Positions 43,618 through 53,900 of a stretch of 64,000 bases of DNA are shown piece after piece. The notes under the pieces were generated by a model. That model was not told the DNA's origin, did not search any database, and saw only the letters and a program-made list of their open reading frames with translations. The DNA is taken from positions 123,710 through 187,709 of the forward strand of contig JAFEMH010004884.1 in assembly GCA_022495995.1 (NCBI GenBank), in the 5' to 3' direction. The translations under genes and the position numbers were made by a program. Position 1 is the stretch's first letter. Each line of letters starts with the position of its first letter. This DNA is from Adenophora triphylla var. japonica. Its lineage: Eukaryota; Streptophyta; Magnoliopsida; Asterales; Campanulaceae.

Positions 43618-44220
43618 TTTTATTGTCATTTACCAATTCCGGATCGATCGATCCGTCGATCGTCATTTTAATTTCTGTCATTTACAAATCCGAGCCGTTT
43701 GGCCTCGTTGATTGCCATTTACAAATCCGAGCCGTTTGGCCTCGTTGATCGTCATTTACAAATCCGGATCGTTTGATTCCGTTGATACCGCACTTTAAAT
43801 ACTGTCATTTACAAAGTCCGACCCGTTTGGATCGTGATAGTATTTACTTTTCAAAGTCCGAGTCGCAACCCGATTCGTTGATCGCATATCATTTAAAACG
43901 CATTTTTCCCGTAAAAATCGTTAACAATGTAATGCCCGGTTCAAAACCGGAGTTCGTCCGTCGAACTCTCTTTCAAAACGCGCGAAATGACGTTTGGCCT
44001 CCGAATGCTCATCTTCAAACTAAAAGCCGCCATTTGACACTCAAAATCATTTAAAACGCATTTTTCCCGTAAAAATCGTTAACAATGTAACGCCCGGTTC
44101 AAAAAAACCGGAGTTCGACCTTCGAACTCATTTTAAACTCAAAATCGACGTTTGCCACGCAAACGCTCATTTCAAACTCAAAACCGACGTTTGTCATTCA
44201 AACGCTCGTCTTTTCAAACA
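43618..44220 (+). repeat. Tandem repeats in R/U5 part of Z LTR
   Basis: Three series are seen. At 43620-43880, about five units of roughly 45 bp share GTCATTTACAAATCCGAGCC. A second series is a pair of about 160-bp units starting AAAACGCATTTTTCCCGTAA (43897 and 44053). At 44120-44260, short units built on CGACGTTTGTCATTCAAACG recur. They are non-coding. Confidence 0.75.
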
Positions 44221-44656
44221 AAGTCACCTAATCAACGTTTGTCATTCAAACCAAGATTAAGCTTGTCATTCAAGCCCCCATTTCAAAAGACAAACACACA
44301 CACACACGATTTCGAGAAAGGTAGAAAGACTCGTCATGCGAGGCGTTTCGGGCGATCTCGTAATACTCTACCCGAAACGTAACTTGACCTCCGAACCTAA
44401 CAATCTCTGGTACAAAAAGCTTTTTACTCGTTTTTGCTGCCAATAAAAATGATCCCCATTTTCAAAGCCTTTTCCTAAGTTTTTGCTACCAATAAAAACG
44501 ACACCTTTTCACAATAGCCGTTTCTCAACGTTTGGGCTCAAAATACAAAAACCGCGTGGCGACTCCTCATTTTTCCTTCCCATGAAGCGAGGTCTCAGAC
44601 ACCAACCCCTCCGCGAAAGACAACCGCCTTCGCTCGCGCGAATCCGGGTAATTTCA

Positions 44657-44675
44657 GTTGGCGACTCCGCTGGGG
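44657..44675 (+). other. Primer binding site of Z
   Basis: GTTGGCGACTCCGCTGGGG follows the LTR end. TGGCGACTCC(A/G)CTGGGG is the form used by Ogre-like elements as I recall. The matching tRNA is not assigned here. Confidence 0.6.
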
Positions 44676-45978
44676 ATCAGATACTTTTTTCAAAACTACC
44701 ATTGTTTTCTAAAAAGCCTTCCGTGGGTCAAACTTTCGTTTACCCTTCCTCGTTTCCGTGTGTGTGTGTTCCTTTAAACCTCGAACGGTTTTTGTTTCAA
44801 AGGCATTACATTGTCAATTTTTCAAAATCTTACCATGTTTGTGCATCCCCATTCATGTTTGATTTTCATGATGTCTTTTGAACTGTGCATCATAATTCTT
44901 TAAGACACATTCTGAAAAAAAAATCTCTGTTTTTACTCAGAAAAAGAATTTTAGTGACCGCACACTACGCGCACTTGCTGCCTCGGAACACCGCACTTCA
45001 CGTGCACTTGCTGCCTCGGTACACTGCACACTACAACCCCTAACCCGGGATGGCCTTATCAGTTGCACTCCGATTGGCCTGCCAGATGCCTTTCGGGGGC
45101 GCACGGGGTCGTCCCAAACATCCCATCCTAGCCCGTGTAAGCCATGCACTCTTTGTGTCACACTTTGTCCAAGACCCCGGTTGTTTTTTGGCTTAGCCCG
45201 TGTCATAAAGCCTAAGTGTATGTTTTTCACGCCGGGCCCCGCTCCGAGTCAAGCTCGAGAGTTTGAGACCAAAGGTCGTTCCCGACCCGAAGTCTTGAGC
45301 TTTTCAGCCTTGACTTTGATGCGGAGCTCTGCCGAAAAATATACCCGAAGGTTCAATGTGACGCCGTGTCACCAAACCTCGCCGTATGTATCGTACCAGC
45401 CACAACTTGGCCAACACTAAAAAGCTAAGGTCTCTCGCACAAGCGAGTCAGGAGAGGTCATGCCCAAATTTTGGCACGATCCCCACCTTAACTTAAGGAC
45501 GTTGACTTCGACTGTGGCCCGTACGTCACACACGTTGAAAGTTTACGTGATCAGCTAGCCTTAAGTTCACTTTTTCCTTTGTCGATGGAACTCGCTTGCC
45601 TTATCAGACCTCGCTCGGGATAGTCCGTCCTGAGAAAGATGATCTACAATGGAAACGAGAGGCTTATAAGCGTAGTGACGAGATCCACTGATTAGAGCTC
45701 TAGGATTAGTTGCGAAAAAGAAGACCCGCTCTTTTCCAACCGATTAGGACTCTGAGAAAACGTGCTTTAAGTAAACATTAATCGGTAACTGCACATTGCA
45801 CAAACCCGAAAACCTTGAGCCAAATCCCTTTTTTCGAAGCCTAAACCCTTCCTTTCGTTCCCTGCAGCGAGCAGAAAGTGGTTTAGATTTCCGGGTCAGC
45901 GCCTTGCCGGGGATCACGGTAGCAGCGGCGTCGAGACGGTTCTTCGGTTCCCTCGGTTCCCTCGGCCCAGAATTTCCG
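44676..45978. other. Leader of element Z between primer site and gag
   Basis: 1.3 kb with no convincing coding region. It includes a direct repeat GCACTTGCTGCCTCGG (44969 and 45005), purine/pyrimidine-poor GC-rich segments, and CCAAATTTTGGCACGATCCCC near 45460. Long leaders are usual in Tat elements. Confidence 0.5.
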
Positions 45979-48066
45979 ACATGTCTAGCTCACCGAGAAA
46001 TCGTGACGGGGAAGGACCCCGCCACCGCTAACAGATATGAAATTGGAAGAAGCCATCCGGGCTTGTGATGTTCACAAGAGGCGAAAGAAGATCGGCAGAA
46101 TTTCGTGGTACGGCTTACGAATGAGCGTGGTATAGCAGCTATCCCGATCAGACGGTACTTTTGTCCTGGTCGAGGATGACGATTCCCGAAACCAGTTCAC
46201 CAAACCTTCAATCAGGTTCCTCCCCGCCAACTTACGGGATGCCTTCCAACCAAGGAAACAAACGACCTAGGCTCCATGTTGCCACCTCTCGGGAAACCCT
46301 GTCATTTTTAGCCCGGCCAGTGCTACTCCTATCACTCAATACCACCAGCGCACCGCTGAACCATCTCAGGATGCCAATATCCCTCAATACCCTCCCGGGT
46401 TCGTCCCCAGGTTGCCTATACACGAATCCCTAAACACCGGGGACAAACCCCGATACGGCCGAGAAGGCTCCCATATATCCACATATACCAAGCCTTCCAC
46501 CTCCAATCACTACCGCTCACGTGGTAGCACCCGGCGCCGAGCCTCACATGTCCACCACCGGACCCAACCTTAGCCTGGATGGTCGAGCAAATGAAAGACC
46601 TGAAATCCACCATGAGCAGCTCAAAGCAGAAACGCTCAAATCCACGAATCCGGGAATGGTCACGCCTCTCCCCGCCAAGTTCGAATGCCGGAGATGGACC
46701 GATTCGACGGAACCGAATGTCCTCAAATGCACGTCGACACCTACGTTCTCGGCATGAGAGCAAAAGGAGCAACCCTCCAGCAAATGGCCGACCACTTCCA
46801 ACATACGCTTAAAAGTTCGGCGTTACGATGGTTTCGAGGGTCAAGCCTGCGGATCGCCACACCTGGGAACAGATCGGTAACATCTTCCTGGAACGGTACA
46901 AATCCAACTTAGAGTGGGAAACAAGTCGCGAGGACTTAATCACCACCGAGCGAAAGCGGATGAAAGTGTTGGGGAATTCTACAATAGATGGAGCTGGAAA
47001 CTCTCCGAGATCATGGAGCCACTCTCCAAAGCCGAACAGATGCGGATCTTCAAGTCCTGCTTAAGACCGTCCATCGAACTCTCATCGGTCACAATTTCTT
47101 CCCGGATCTCCGGGCCATGGTCAATGCCGGCTCACGATTCGAGAAGGATCTCGAGGAAAAGTTGGCTCTTTGCCACGGCCCGTACGAGATACCACTCAGC
47201 GGTGCATTCAATCCCGCACCGGCCCCAGACAAAGGGAAAGATACGTCTCGTCAACTACGTCCATCGGGGACAACGGTCGGGTAACAGAAACCCGATCCCA
47301 CAAAGCAACAATTCTACTCGAAGCGACTGCCGTACACTTCGACAAGTTGGACATGCCACTGAGCAAGATCTTTGGAAGGGTTAATCAAGGAGGGTCTCCT
47401 TAAGCCCGTTGCCAATTACAAACCCAAAATTCCCGTAGCCTAATGCGGACAAGAGCAAATATGCGCCTTCCATCGCATCACGGCCATACCACCGACAACC
47501 TGTTTGGGGTTACGATACGAAATCCAGAACTTGATAGAAGAAGGCAAGTTAGAGCGCCCCGTGGGCCCAATACTGATCGGGAACCCTTTCCGAACAATAA
47601 CAACGTGAATTCCATTGAGTGGGTGCCCAAGAAGAGTGCCACAGAACCGGTTTCTCCGCCTCTTTCAGCCGGATCCTCCTCTAATGTCCCACATCAGCTA
47701 CGATGCTTGCGGGCTGCTCCGCCTCGCACTGGAGTACGAGTCCCGAGAACTGTCCGGAGCAATCCTCCGAGAAAACAAAAGAAGAAATCCTCTCAACAAA
47801 GAATCGAGAGAAAGATACGAAGCTGGGGACACCGGTGTAGGTACACTCGGAGAACCTTTCGGGAGGTTCGACTACTACGCATCTTGTACTCCAGCCAGTC
47901 CTCTTTGCCTCCAGGCCATGCAGCTTTAGAGCAGACAGGGGTGGGAAAGCCGAAAAGTCCCGCTGAAACCAGAATTCAGACCCTGGGACACCGGAATACC
48001 TCAGATCTTGGTAATCTTACTTCCAGTCAGAAGCCTAATCCCCCGTGGGATTAGCCATGATTCAAT
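45979..48066 (+). pseudogene. Gag of element Z, frameshifted
   Basis: ATG at 45979 opens MSSSPRNRDGEGPRHR; the conserved N-terminal helix region (LEEAIRACDVHKRRKKDRQN) follows in another frame near 46040. WMVEQMKDLKSTMSSSKQK (46577) and DRFDGTECPQMHVDTYVLGM (46697) start the capsid (Retrotrans_gag) domain, continuing with WEQIGNIFLERYKSNLEWE and GEFYNRWSWKLSEIMEPLSK. A knuckle-like CAFHRITA/GHTTDN segment lies near 47460-47500. At least five frame changes are evident. Gag would form the particle core. Confidence 0.7.
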
Positions 48067-48894
48067 TTGTCCAGCTTCCGAGCTCGGACCAGTAAAGGAA
48101 GATCAAGGTCGGCTTGGCAATCGCACTCGATCAATGTGCTAACCAAGGGCGGCAACCGCCACAAGCAGCCCCAACATACTCCTGAGGTTCCAGCAAAGGC
48201 TTTACCTCGCAAGAGGAAGACAGGAAATGGATGGCTGGATGACTCTCCTTCTATGGATAGAGACGAGATCTACGACTCCCGTTTGTATGGCAGTATGATC
48301 ACGTTCTGTGATGAAGACCTACCGAGAGATGCCTCGGGGCACAACGAAGCTCTATACATCACTCTCAAACTCAACACCATATCACTCTCCGGAGTATTGG
48401 TAGATAACGGGTCAGCCGTTAATGTTCTCCCTCTCAGCATGATGCGAGCTCTCCGCATCAATGAAAGCCATCTGATTCCGTCAGCTCGGACTATCAAGGC
48501 CTACGACAGCTCGTCTCGTCCCATCCTGGGGACGGTGACTCTGGAACTCTGGTTCGAAACCCAAATGGTGCCAGCAAAATTCCATGTGATGGACATCCCA
48601 TCCGAGTTCACAGCTCTTTTAGGACGCCCTTGGCTACACCACATGAAAGCCATAGCTTCCACTCTCCATCAGTGTGTTAAGTTCATTAACCGGCAGGGAG
48701 ATCTCGAAGTCATCCGAGGGGATAGTTTCCTCATAGGAAACGAAGCCGAGACAGTAGCCAAGCGTGTCCGCACTCAGGCACCAGGGTTACCTCCTTCGAA
48801 TCAACCAAGGGACTACCGGGGCAAATCTCATCAGAATCCCTCAGAGTCCGGAGATGCTAACTATGTAAACGTACTCGAGCGAGCGGACCACTGA
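48067..48894 (+). pseudogene. First retropepsin-type protease of Z (PR1)
   Basis: The 275-codon open frame contains YGSMITFCDEDLPRDASGHN, the usual sequence ahead of Tat proteases, then LSGVLVDNGSAVNVLPLSMM (catalytic Asp in DNGS, residues 113-116), KAYDSSSRPILGTVTLELWF and TALLGRPWLHHMKAIASTLH (residues 182-201). The catalytic motif is intact. The frame ends at TGA by an apparent one-base shift, and the other frame continues straight into the next ORF, so PR1 was probably part of one long polyprotein. A second, similar protease lies at 51266-52455. Confidence 0.8.
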
Positions 48895-48895
48895 A

Positions 48896-49831
48896 GCGAT
48901 CCGATACATCAAGTTCAACTGTCGTTTCCAACATTTGGAGGCAGATTGGAAGGAAACGCTGAATATCGCCATGATGCGGGCACATAAACCCCCAGTCTCC
49001 AATCGGAGATTCGTCAGCATTCTCCAAACCAACTCTCTGGCCCCGCCAGGCGAAGAGATCTTTGTGATAAAGGTCAACAAGCACCGCCATTCTTGTTTTG
49101 AATGCATGGAAGTTGTATGGGATGTCCTCCACGAGGAACTACCCGCTGCACCCCTCTTCTCCAACGAAGAGCACGATGTTTTCCTAGCTGCTCCAACAAC
49201 GCAACCGGACGCAATACGTCCCTACATTTGGATTGAACCGTCAGATGATGATGAATCTGGACTCTCCGGAGTCGAGGACAGCGGACCGCGGGCAGACCTC
49301 TGCATTCACATGCTCAGTTTTGAGGACGGAACTCCTTCCGATCAGGTCACCTACGACCAAGGTTCCAATACCATGGAAATTGTCAAGCTCAACGTCCAGT
49401 ACAAGCAGCTATCCGACAATTGGAAGCAGTTGGTTGACACGACGAAGAATCCCTCTGATCAAGTGGTTGACGACGACTTCGTCAACATCATCTATTCCAG
49501 ATATCCCAATGATACCAAGGATCCGGTCCTTATCGTCAGATTCTGCAATACCAAGGTCACCCTCGACGACTGCCTGCTCATGGTAAACGAGGCTTTGGCC
49601 AAGCGAGCTCAGAGCTCATCACTACTTCCGAGTACCAGCCCCAGTGGCAACCGGCCCGTGCCGTCAGTCAAGCTTATACCCTCAAGCGCCGCCAAGGCCA
49701 AGGGCAACAGCGAAGGAGACCAAGCTCCTCACCCTGCTACGAGTCAGATCAACCTCGGGAACGCTTCCGGCAGCCACCCCGAAAACATCTGTGAAAGTCT
49801 TCCCGCAAGGCGTAGTCGCCTTCCGACATAG
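48896..49831 (+). CDS. Unrecognised ORF A of Z, with two copies of an internal module
   Basis: The open frame begins TTEAIRYIKFNCRFQHLEAD, overlapping the end of PR1 in another frame, and runs to TAG near 49831. Two related segments are visible. R1 (48908-49144): IKFNCRFQHLEADWKETL ... FVSILQTNS ... VIKVNKHR ... CMEVVWDVLHEEL. R2 (49376-49612): VKLNVQYKQLSDNWKQLV ... FVNIIYSRYP ... LIVRFCNTK ... CLLMVNEALAKR. The C-terminal third is Ser/Pro/Lys-rich. I recognise no family. It has no proper ATG at the start and is best seen as part of the Z polyprotein. The frame is free of stops for over 300 codons. Confidence 0.6.
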   Translation, partial: AIRYIKFNCRFQHLEADWKETLNIAMMRAHKPPVSNRRFVSILQTNSLAPPGEEIFVIKVNKHRHSCFECMEVVWDVLHEELPAAPLFSNEEHDVFLAAPTTQPDAIRPYIWIEPSDDDESGLSGVEDSGPRADLCIHMLSFEDGTPSDQVTYDQGSNTMEIVKLNVQYKQLSDNWKQLVDTTKNPSDQVVDDDFVNIIYSRYPNDTKDPVLIVRFCNTKVTLDDCLLMVNEALAKRAQSSSLLPSTSPSGNRPVPSVKLIPSSAAKAKGNSEGDQAPHPATSQINLGNASGSHPENICESLPARRSRLPT

Positions 49832-49854
49832 GAAATGACCACCTCAGCATCAAC

Positions 49855-51264
49855 ATGCTCCGGTTCGATTCTACTCCCGGTAGTCAGGCCCCGGATTCGA
49901 GACATCACGCCAGTCGACTGCTAGCTCTGATAGACTTGGCGATCGAGCGAGATCACGAGACTGTCAACATTGCAGAATTCAATACCCCCGTAGGGTCAAT
50001 CAAGCGGATATGGGCAAACTTCTTGGTAACCGAGATCAAGGAAGGCCGCATGGAATGTCCCAGTCCGACTTCCTTCGTCAACGTAATCCAAGTGTTCCCG
50101 CCATTCGGCGATTTGAATGTAATCACGGTTCTGGACACTAGCCAGACGGTGCGCACCTACGGAGACTGCTTAGCTCTCGCGAGGAAAGCCCTCATGGAAC
50201 TAGCCGCTCAAGAAAGTCGTCTTTGGGACGAAGACCAAGCTCGAAAGACCTACAGGGACCAAGCCCTTAAAGTGTCACAGGCAGCTTCAGACAGAAAGCT
50301 AGAGGCCACTCTAGACCAGTTCGACCTCAAGAGCTTTGCTCACGGCAACTTCCTCGACTACCGTCTGTTCTCATCCAACCCCCTCTGCCAGGCAAGGGTG
50401 GTCAACGGTCCCGATGACCTAGGAGATGGAACGACACAGCAGAACGAATCCCAGCGCTTACCTTCCCGAGGAAAGCAAGTTCTCTGTGAAAGTGACGACG
50501 AAGACGATGAAACCATTCTCTTCCAAGCCGGGCATGAAGTCAACAAAACCGGACTCCCAAGGGTCCTGGGAGGATGGGAACGGATCATTTCCGCACTTAA
50601 ATTGAAAGGCCAACTCAGGGAGGAAGGTCTATTTAAAAACAAGAGGAGGATGGAAATTCGTCTCGAGCAACTACTCAGGGAAATTCCACAGTCTACGACA
50701 TTCGTTTACAGAAACGATCAACCGGGGCAGCAACCAGTCACATGGGCAGATGTTCGGGAAGCCGTGTACTCACCTTCCGACATACCCGCCACTCAGATAA
50801 AGCAAAGGAGAAAACTCTCCCCGATGGAGGTTTACCTAGACTGCCGCACGCAGTTCAAAGAAGCACTGGCTATTCTCACATGGGAAGAAACGCAGGCACT
50901 CACTCTCGACGCAGGCTCCGCTGCAAGAAGGTTGATCTGGGCCCAGAGCGGAGGAAAACTAGCAAACCACGAGTATCGCCAGACCCAACTCCAGAATGCC
51001 CTGAGTATGCTCAGCAAGAAGGAAAGGAACGCGATATACCGTGAAGAGATCAAGGAGACCGTTCGCTTGAGCCGAGAACTCTCCAACCTCCCCCGGAGGG
51101 TCAGCAACGCACAGTTCAGTTCAGGCAACCACTGTTGTGCACTGACATTCGAACAACTGCGTCAAACCGTAGGCTACCTCCCCGCAGAGGCATCCAAGCC
51201 GGTATCACGGGGCAGGAATCCGTCAAGCTGCCGAAGCTCCCGGGAATTCATCCACAATCAATGA
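49855..51264 (+). CDS. Unrecognised ORF B of Z, with a third copy of the module
   Basis: 469 open codons starting MLRFDSTPGSQAPDSRHH. Residues 37-122 (49963-50220) resemble R1 and R2 of ORF A: VNIAEF...IWANFL, then SFVNVIQVFPP, VITVLDTSQT and YGDCLALARKALMELAAQ. An acidic stretch (CESDDEDDETILF) follows, then a long helix-rich, Arg/Glu-rich part (RRMEIRLEQLLREIPQ, KERNAIYREEIKETVRLSRE). No known family is recognised. ORF A and B are separated by about 20 bp and a one-base shift, with coding flavour continuing across (GVVAFRHRK then NDHLSINML). It may be a polyprotein region between PR1 and PR2. Confidence 0.6.
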   Translation: MLRFDSTPGSQAPDSRHHASRLLALIDLAIERDHETVNIAEFNTPVGSIKRIWANFLVTEIKEGRMECPSPTSFVNVIQVFPPFGDLNVITVLDTSQTVRTYGDCLALARKALMELAAQESRLWDEDQARKTYRDQALKVSQAASDRKLEATLDQFDLKSFAHGNFLDYRLFSSNPLCQARVVNGPDDLGDGTTQQNESQRLPSRGKQVLCESDDEDDETILFQAGHEVNKTGLPRVLGGWERIISALKLKGQLREEGLFKNKRRMEIRLEQLLREIPQSTTFVYRNDQPGQQPVTWADVREAVYSPSDIPATQIKQRRKLSPMEVYLDCRTQFKEALAILTWEETQALTLDAGSAARRLIWAQSGGKLANHEYRQTQLQNALSMLSKKERNAIYREEIKETVRLSRELSNLPRRVSNAQFSSGNHCCALTFEQLRQTVGYLPAEASKPVSRGRNPSSCRSSREFIHNQ

Positions 51265-51265
51265 G

Positions 51266-52455
51266 TTGAGGGAAGACATATGGCCCTATGCTACGAGGAA
51301 TCCTCCTCTAACTATGGCTCAACTCAGAGCAGCCTGTTCAGAAGGGACCAAACCTGATGTCAGCGTTCTAACCCGATTGGGTCAAATCCATGCATTACCA
51401 CCTAAGGCCACCAAAAAGCCGACGGAGCCAGAATTGCAATCCGGCCAGCCCGAAGACGCAAATTCCTTGAAAGAGGACCCGATCCTCACTCAGCTCAAGC
51501 AGACTCAGGCGAACATTTCTCTTTGGTCTCTGCTCACCTCCTCTTATCCTCACAAGCTCAAGCTAGAGGAAAGCCTGGCTCGTACCATGGTCCCCGTGGA
51601 CGCAACCCCAGATGAAGTCATTCAGATGATCAGTAACATCCACTATGGCAACATTATCACCTTCCCCGCGTGTTGGTAGACGGAGGTTCCGGAATGAATG
51701 TCTTGCCCACCAAGATGATGGACCTGCTTGACATCAAGCCCACAGATCTTAAGCCTTCAGTCCACACTGTCAAGGCCTATGACTCTACTTCCCGTACAGT
51801 TCTCGGGGTTGCTACTCTTAACATCTGGTTCGGCAAGCGGGTGATCCCCACCGAATTCCAAGTATTGGACATTCCAATCACTTTCACAGCCATCCTGGGG
51901 CGTCCCTGGCTGCATCAAATCAATGGCGTGGCATCCACCCTTCATCAGTGCCTTAAGTTCATGCAAGGCAACGAGCTAACCACAGTCTACGGCGACAGCG
52001 TCACCACCGAGGGGACCAGCACCAACGACATTCCAGTGTTAGAAATCAAGCATAATGATGACATGCCATTAACTGGATTCACTCTGGAGACCTCCAAGAT
52101 CCAAATATGCAACGTGGACCTTCCACTGTCTCACGATCAGATTCCTCCTGCCATGAGGATGATGAAACTCATGAACTTCATCCCAGGACTGGGGCTCGGC
52201 AAAAGGCTGCAAGGCCAACACCAAGTTATTGAAGTCAAGGACCACACCACGGTCCAGGGGCTTGGCTACGTGCCAACACCGGCTGACATCAAGGAAGATA
52301 AAAGGCTCGCCCGCACCAAGGCAGCAGCCCGCAAAAGGGGAACCTCCGACGGCACACCCAATCTCCGGCCTTACAGCTTTGACCTCGCTCATTACTTCAC
52401 CAAGGGAACCAAAGCGGGCGAGGGGACCGACAAGGGAACCAAAGCAGCGAACTGA
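51266..52455 (+). pseudogene. Pre-protease linker, second retropepsin (PR2) and G-patch-like segment of Z
   Basis: The linker has ANSLKEDPILTQLKQTQANI and LSVPVDATPDE-like residues (ARTMVPVDATPDEVIQMI), the standard lead-in to the Ogre-type protease. After a frame change near 51670, VLVDGGSGMNVLPTKMMDLL (catalytic Asp, DGGS), KAYDSTSRTVLGVATLNIWF and TAILGRPWLHQINGVASTLH follow. The roughly 30 residues that precede the active site in PR1 (CDEDLP...SLSG) are missing here. Residues 165-203 of the second frame (KLMNFIPGLGLGKRLQG, QGLGYVPT) look like a G-patch, which follows the protease in Ogre-like elements. Confidence 0.75.
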
Positions 52456-52540
52456 GGGGACCGACAAGGGAACCGGCGGGAACGGGGACCGACAGCGAAA
52501 CCGACAGCAGAACTGAGGGGACCGACAGTGGAACTGATGA
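52405..52540 (+). repeat. Minisatellite GGGACCGACAAGGGAACC in Z
   Basis: Repeats of GGGGACCGACA(A/G)(G/T)GG, about six degenerate copies, are placed between the PR2 ORF and the next ORF. Expansion here explains the stop at 52455 and the shifted frames after it. Confidence 0.6.
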
Positions 52541-52586
52541 AGATGAGAAAGAAGCAGAGATAGTCAGTACGGAGACTACAGGAAGA

Positions 52587-53126
52587 ATGGAACAGCTAGC
52601 ACGGGACCTCAAGCGTTTCAGAGGACTCAAAGCTAATCCGATAAGGGGAGCATTCCTCGACATCACAGCTCTACCTGGACCAACTGCCACCACAGTCCAG
52701 CATGAGTACACATTCAAGGGAATCCCAGACTTGGAGGAGCAACTCAAGGTACTCTCCATGGGAAACAGATTGTTCGGATCAGCCACCGAGGCCACATTCG
52801 AGACAGTAACTCCAAAGCAGAAGGAACCAGAATTCATAGAAGACGCTCTCAGTGGACCAGCTCTACAGAGTTTGTTTGAAGAAGTCATGGAGCTGCCCAA
52901 CTTGATCGACTGGGGCTCCGACAACAGCATGATCGCCATGATTGGGACAGCAGAAGCCAAGCCTCTCGATCCCCGCACCCTCATCAAGCATCCAGCAATG
53001 CCACTGAAGAATTGGGTAACTTTCACCGGACCAAGGGCAAGCCAGGCAGAATTGGAAGACAAGCTGGGCCCGCACCCACATCTCCCTAAACCCGGTCTCA
53101 AACCCTTGAGTCAGTCCTTGTCGTAG
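52587..53126 (+). CDS. Unrecognised spacer ORF of Z between PR2 and RT
   Basis: 179 codons from ATG 52587 (MEQLARDLKRFRGLKANPI). Helix-rich parts include DLEEQLKVLSMGNRLFGS and ALQSLFEEVMELPNLIDWG. No known domain is recognised. It sits where Ogre-like elements have an uncharacterised region between protease and RT. It ends with Ser-rich residues and a TAG. Confidence 0.45.
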   Translation: MEQLARDLKRFRGLKANPIRGAFLDITALPGPTATTVQHEYTFKGIPDLEEQLKVLSMGNRLFGSATEATFETVTPKQKEPEFIEDALSGPALQSLFEEVMELPNLIDWGSDNSMIAMIGTAEAKPLDPRTLIKHPAMPLKNWVTFTGPRASQAELEDKLGPHPHLPKPGLKPLSQSLS

Positions 53127-53159
53127 TCCAGCCTCCTTCGAGTCATCCAAGCGGCCTTA

Positions 53160-53870
53160 CGCCGGAGGACTATAATGTTGTAGCCAATCATGTATTCCCG
53201 TTCTTGTTTAATGAAAAGTCTGACCTTTCGGAGTATCCTCTCATTGCCACTTTAACAACTGATAAGTTAACAAACAACTTAAAAGACGTTAATAATTCAA
53301 TTGATAAAGAAGCAGACACATTAAACGAACAATACATTAAAGAAGTTCTCGAGCGTGTAGTTGACCAAGAGGACAACCGGGCCCAAGCTGCCGAAGAGGT
53401 TATGACCAAAGTGAACCTGGGGTCAGTGCAAGAGCCTAAAGAGACACAAGTGGGCGGTTTCTTCGCCGATGCGAAAAGGAAGCCACGATAAACCTCCTCC
53501 GGGAGTATGTTGACGTATTCGCCTGGTCAGACCAGGACATGCCAGACTCGATCCCTCAATCGTGGAGCACAATTCCCCTGGATCCCGAATCCAAGCCTGT
53601 TAAATGTAAGGCAGCGCAAGATCAAGCCAGAGTGGTCCTTGCAAGTAAAAGAAGAAATTGAGAAAATGCTCCGAGTTGGTTTCATCAGAGTGATTGAGTA
53701 CCCGACTTGGCTCTCCAACATCGTGACGGTCACCAAGGCCAACGGAAAGGTTAGATGCTGCGTGGATTTCCGGGATCTCAACAAGGCCAGCCCTAAAGAT
53801 GATTTCCCACTGCCTAACATTGACATGCTGGTCGACACCACGGCAAATTTCGAAGTAAAGTCCTTCGTGG
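53160..53870 (+). pseudogene. Reverse transcriptase N-terminal part of Z, split by CACTA-3
   Basis: The pre-RT segment (MTKVNLGSVQEPKETQVGGF, then LLREYVDVFAWSDQDMP in a shifted frame) precedes RT proper: KIKPEWSLQVKEEIEKMLRV, TWLSNIVTVTKANGKVRCCV and DFRDLNKASPKDDFPLPNID. It breaks at 53870 after EVKSFV; the other half resumes at 60265 with the next residues. A frameshift lies near 53600. Confidence 0.85.
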
Positions 53871-53900
53871 CACTACCAGAAACAGGTCATTTAGCGACGG
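53871..53900 (+). repeat. Left terminal inverted repeat of CACTA-3
   Basis: CACTACCAGAAACAGGTCAT followed by TTAGCGACGG. Confidence 0.9.

Larger units (their letters stand above)
42658..44656 (+). repeat. 5' LTR of element Z
   Basis: It begins TGTAAGTACCCAAATCC and ends GGGTAATTTCA, directly before the primer site; about 2.0 kb. The left boundary is supported by the abrupt end of Y integrase, the right one by the primer site. The right LTR is not available for comparison. Confidence 0.75.

Noticed and set aside
42822..44881. Several ORFs of 70-130 codons in the Z LTR
   Set aside because: They lie in LTR sequence with tandem repeats, have no recognisable domain and overlap on both strands.
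51670..52455. PR2 as a second complete element nested in Z
   Set aside because: No LTR, primer site or target duplication is found between 48.9 and 51.6 kb, and the linker before PR2 is the usual Tat pre-protease sequence. Recombination remains possible and is noted in the findings.
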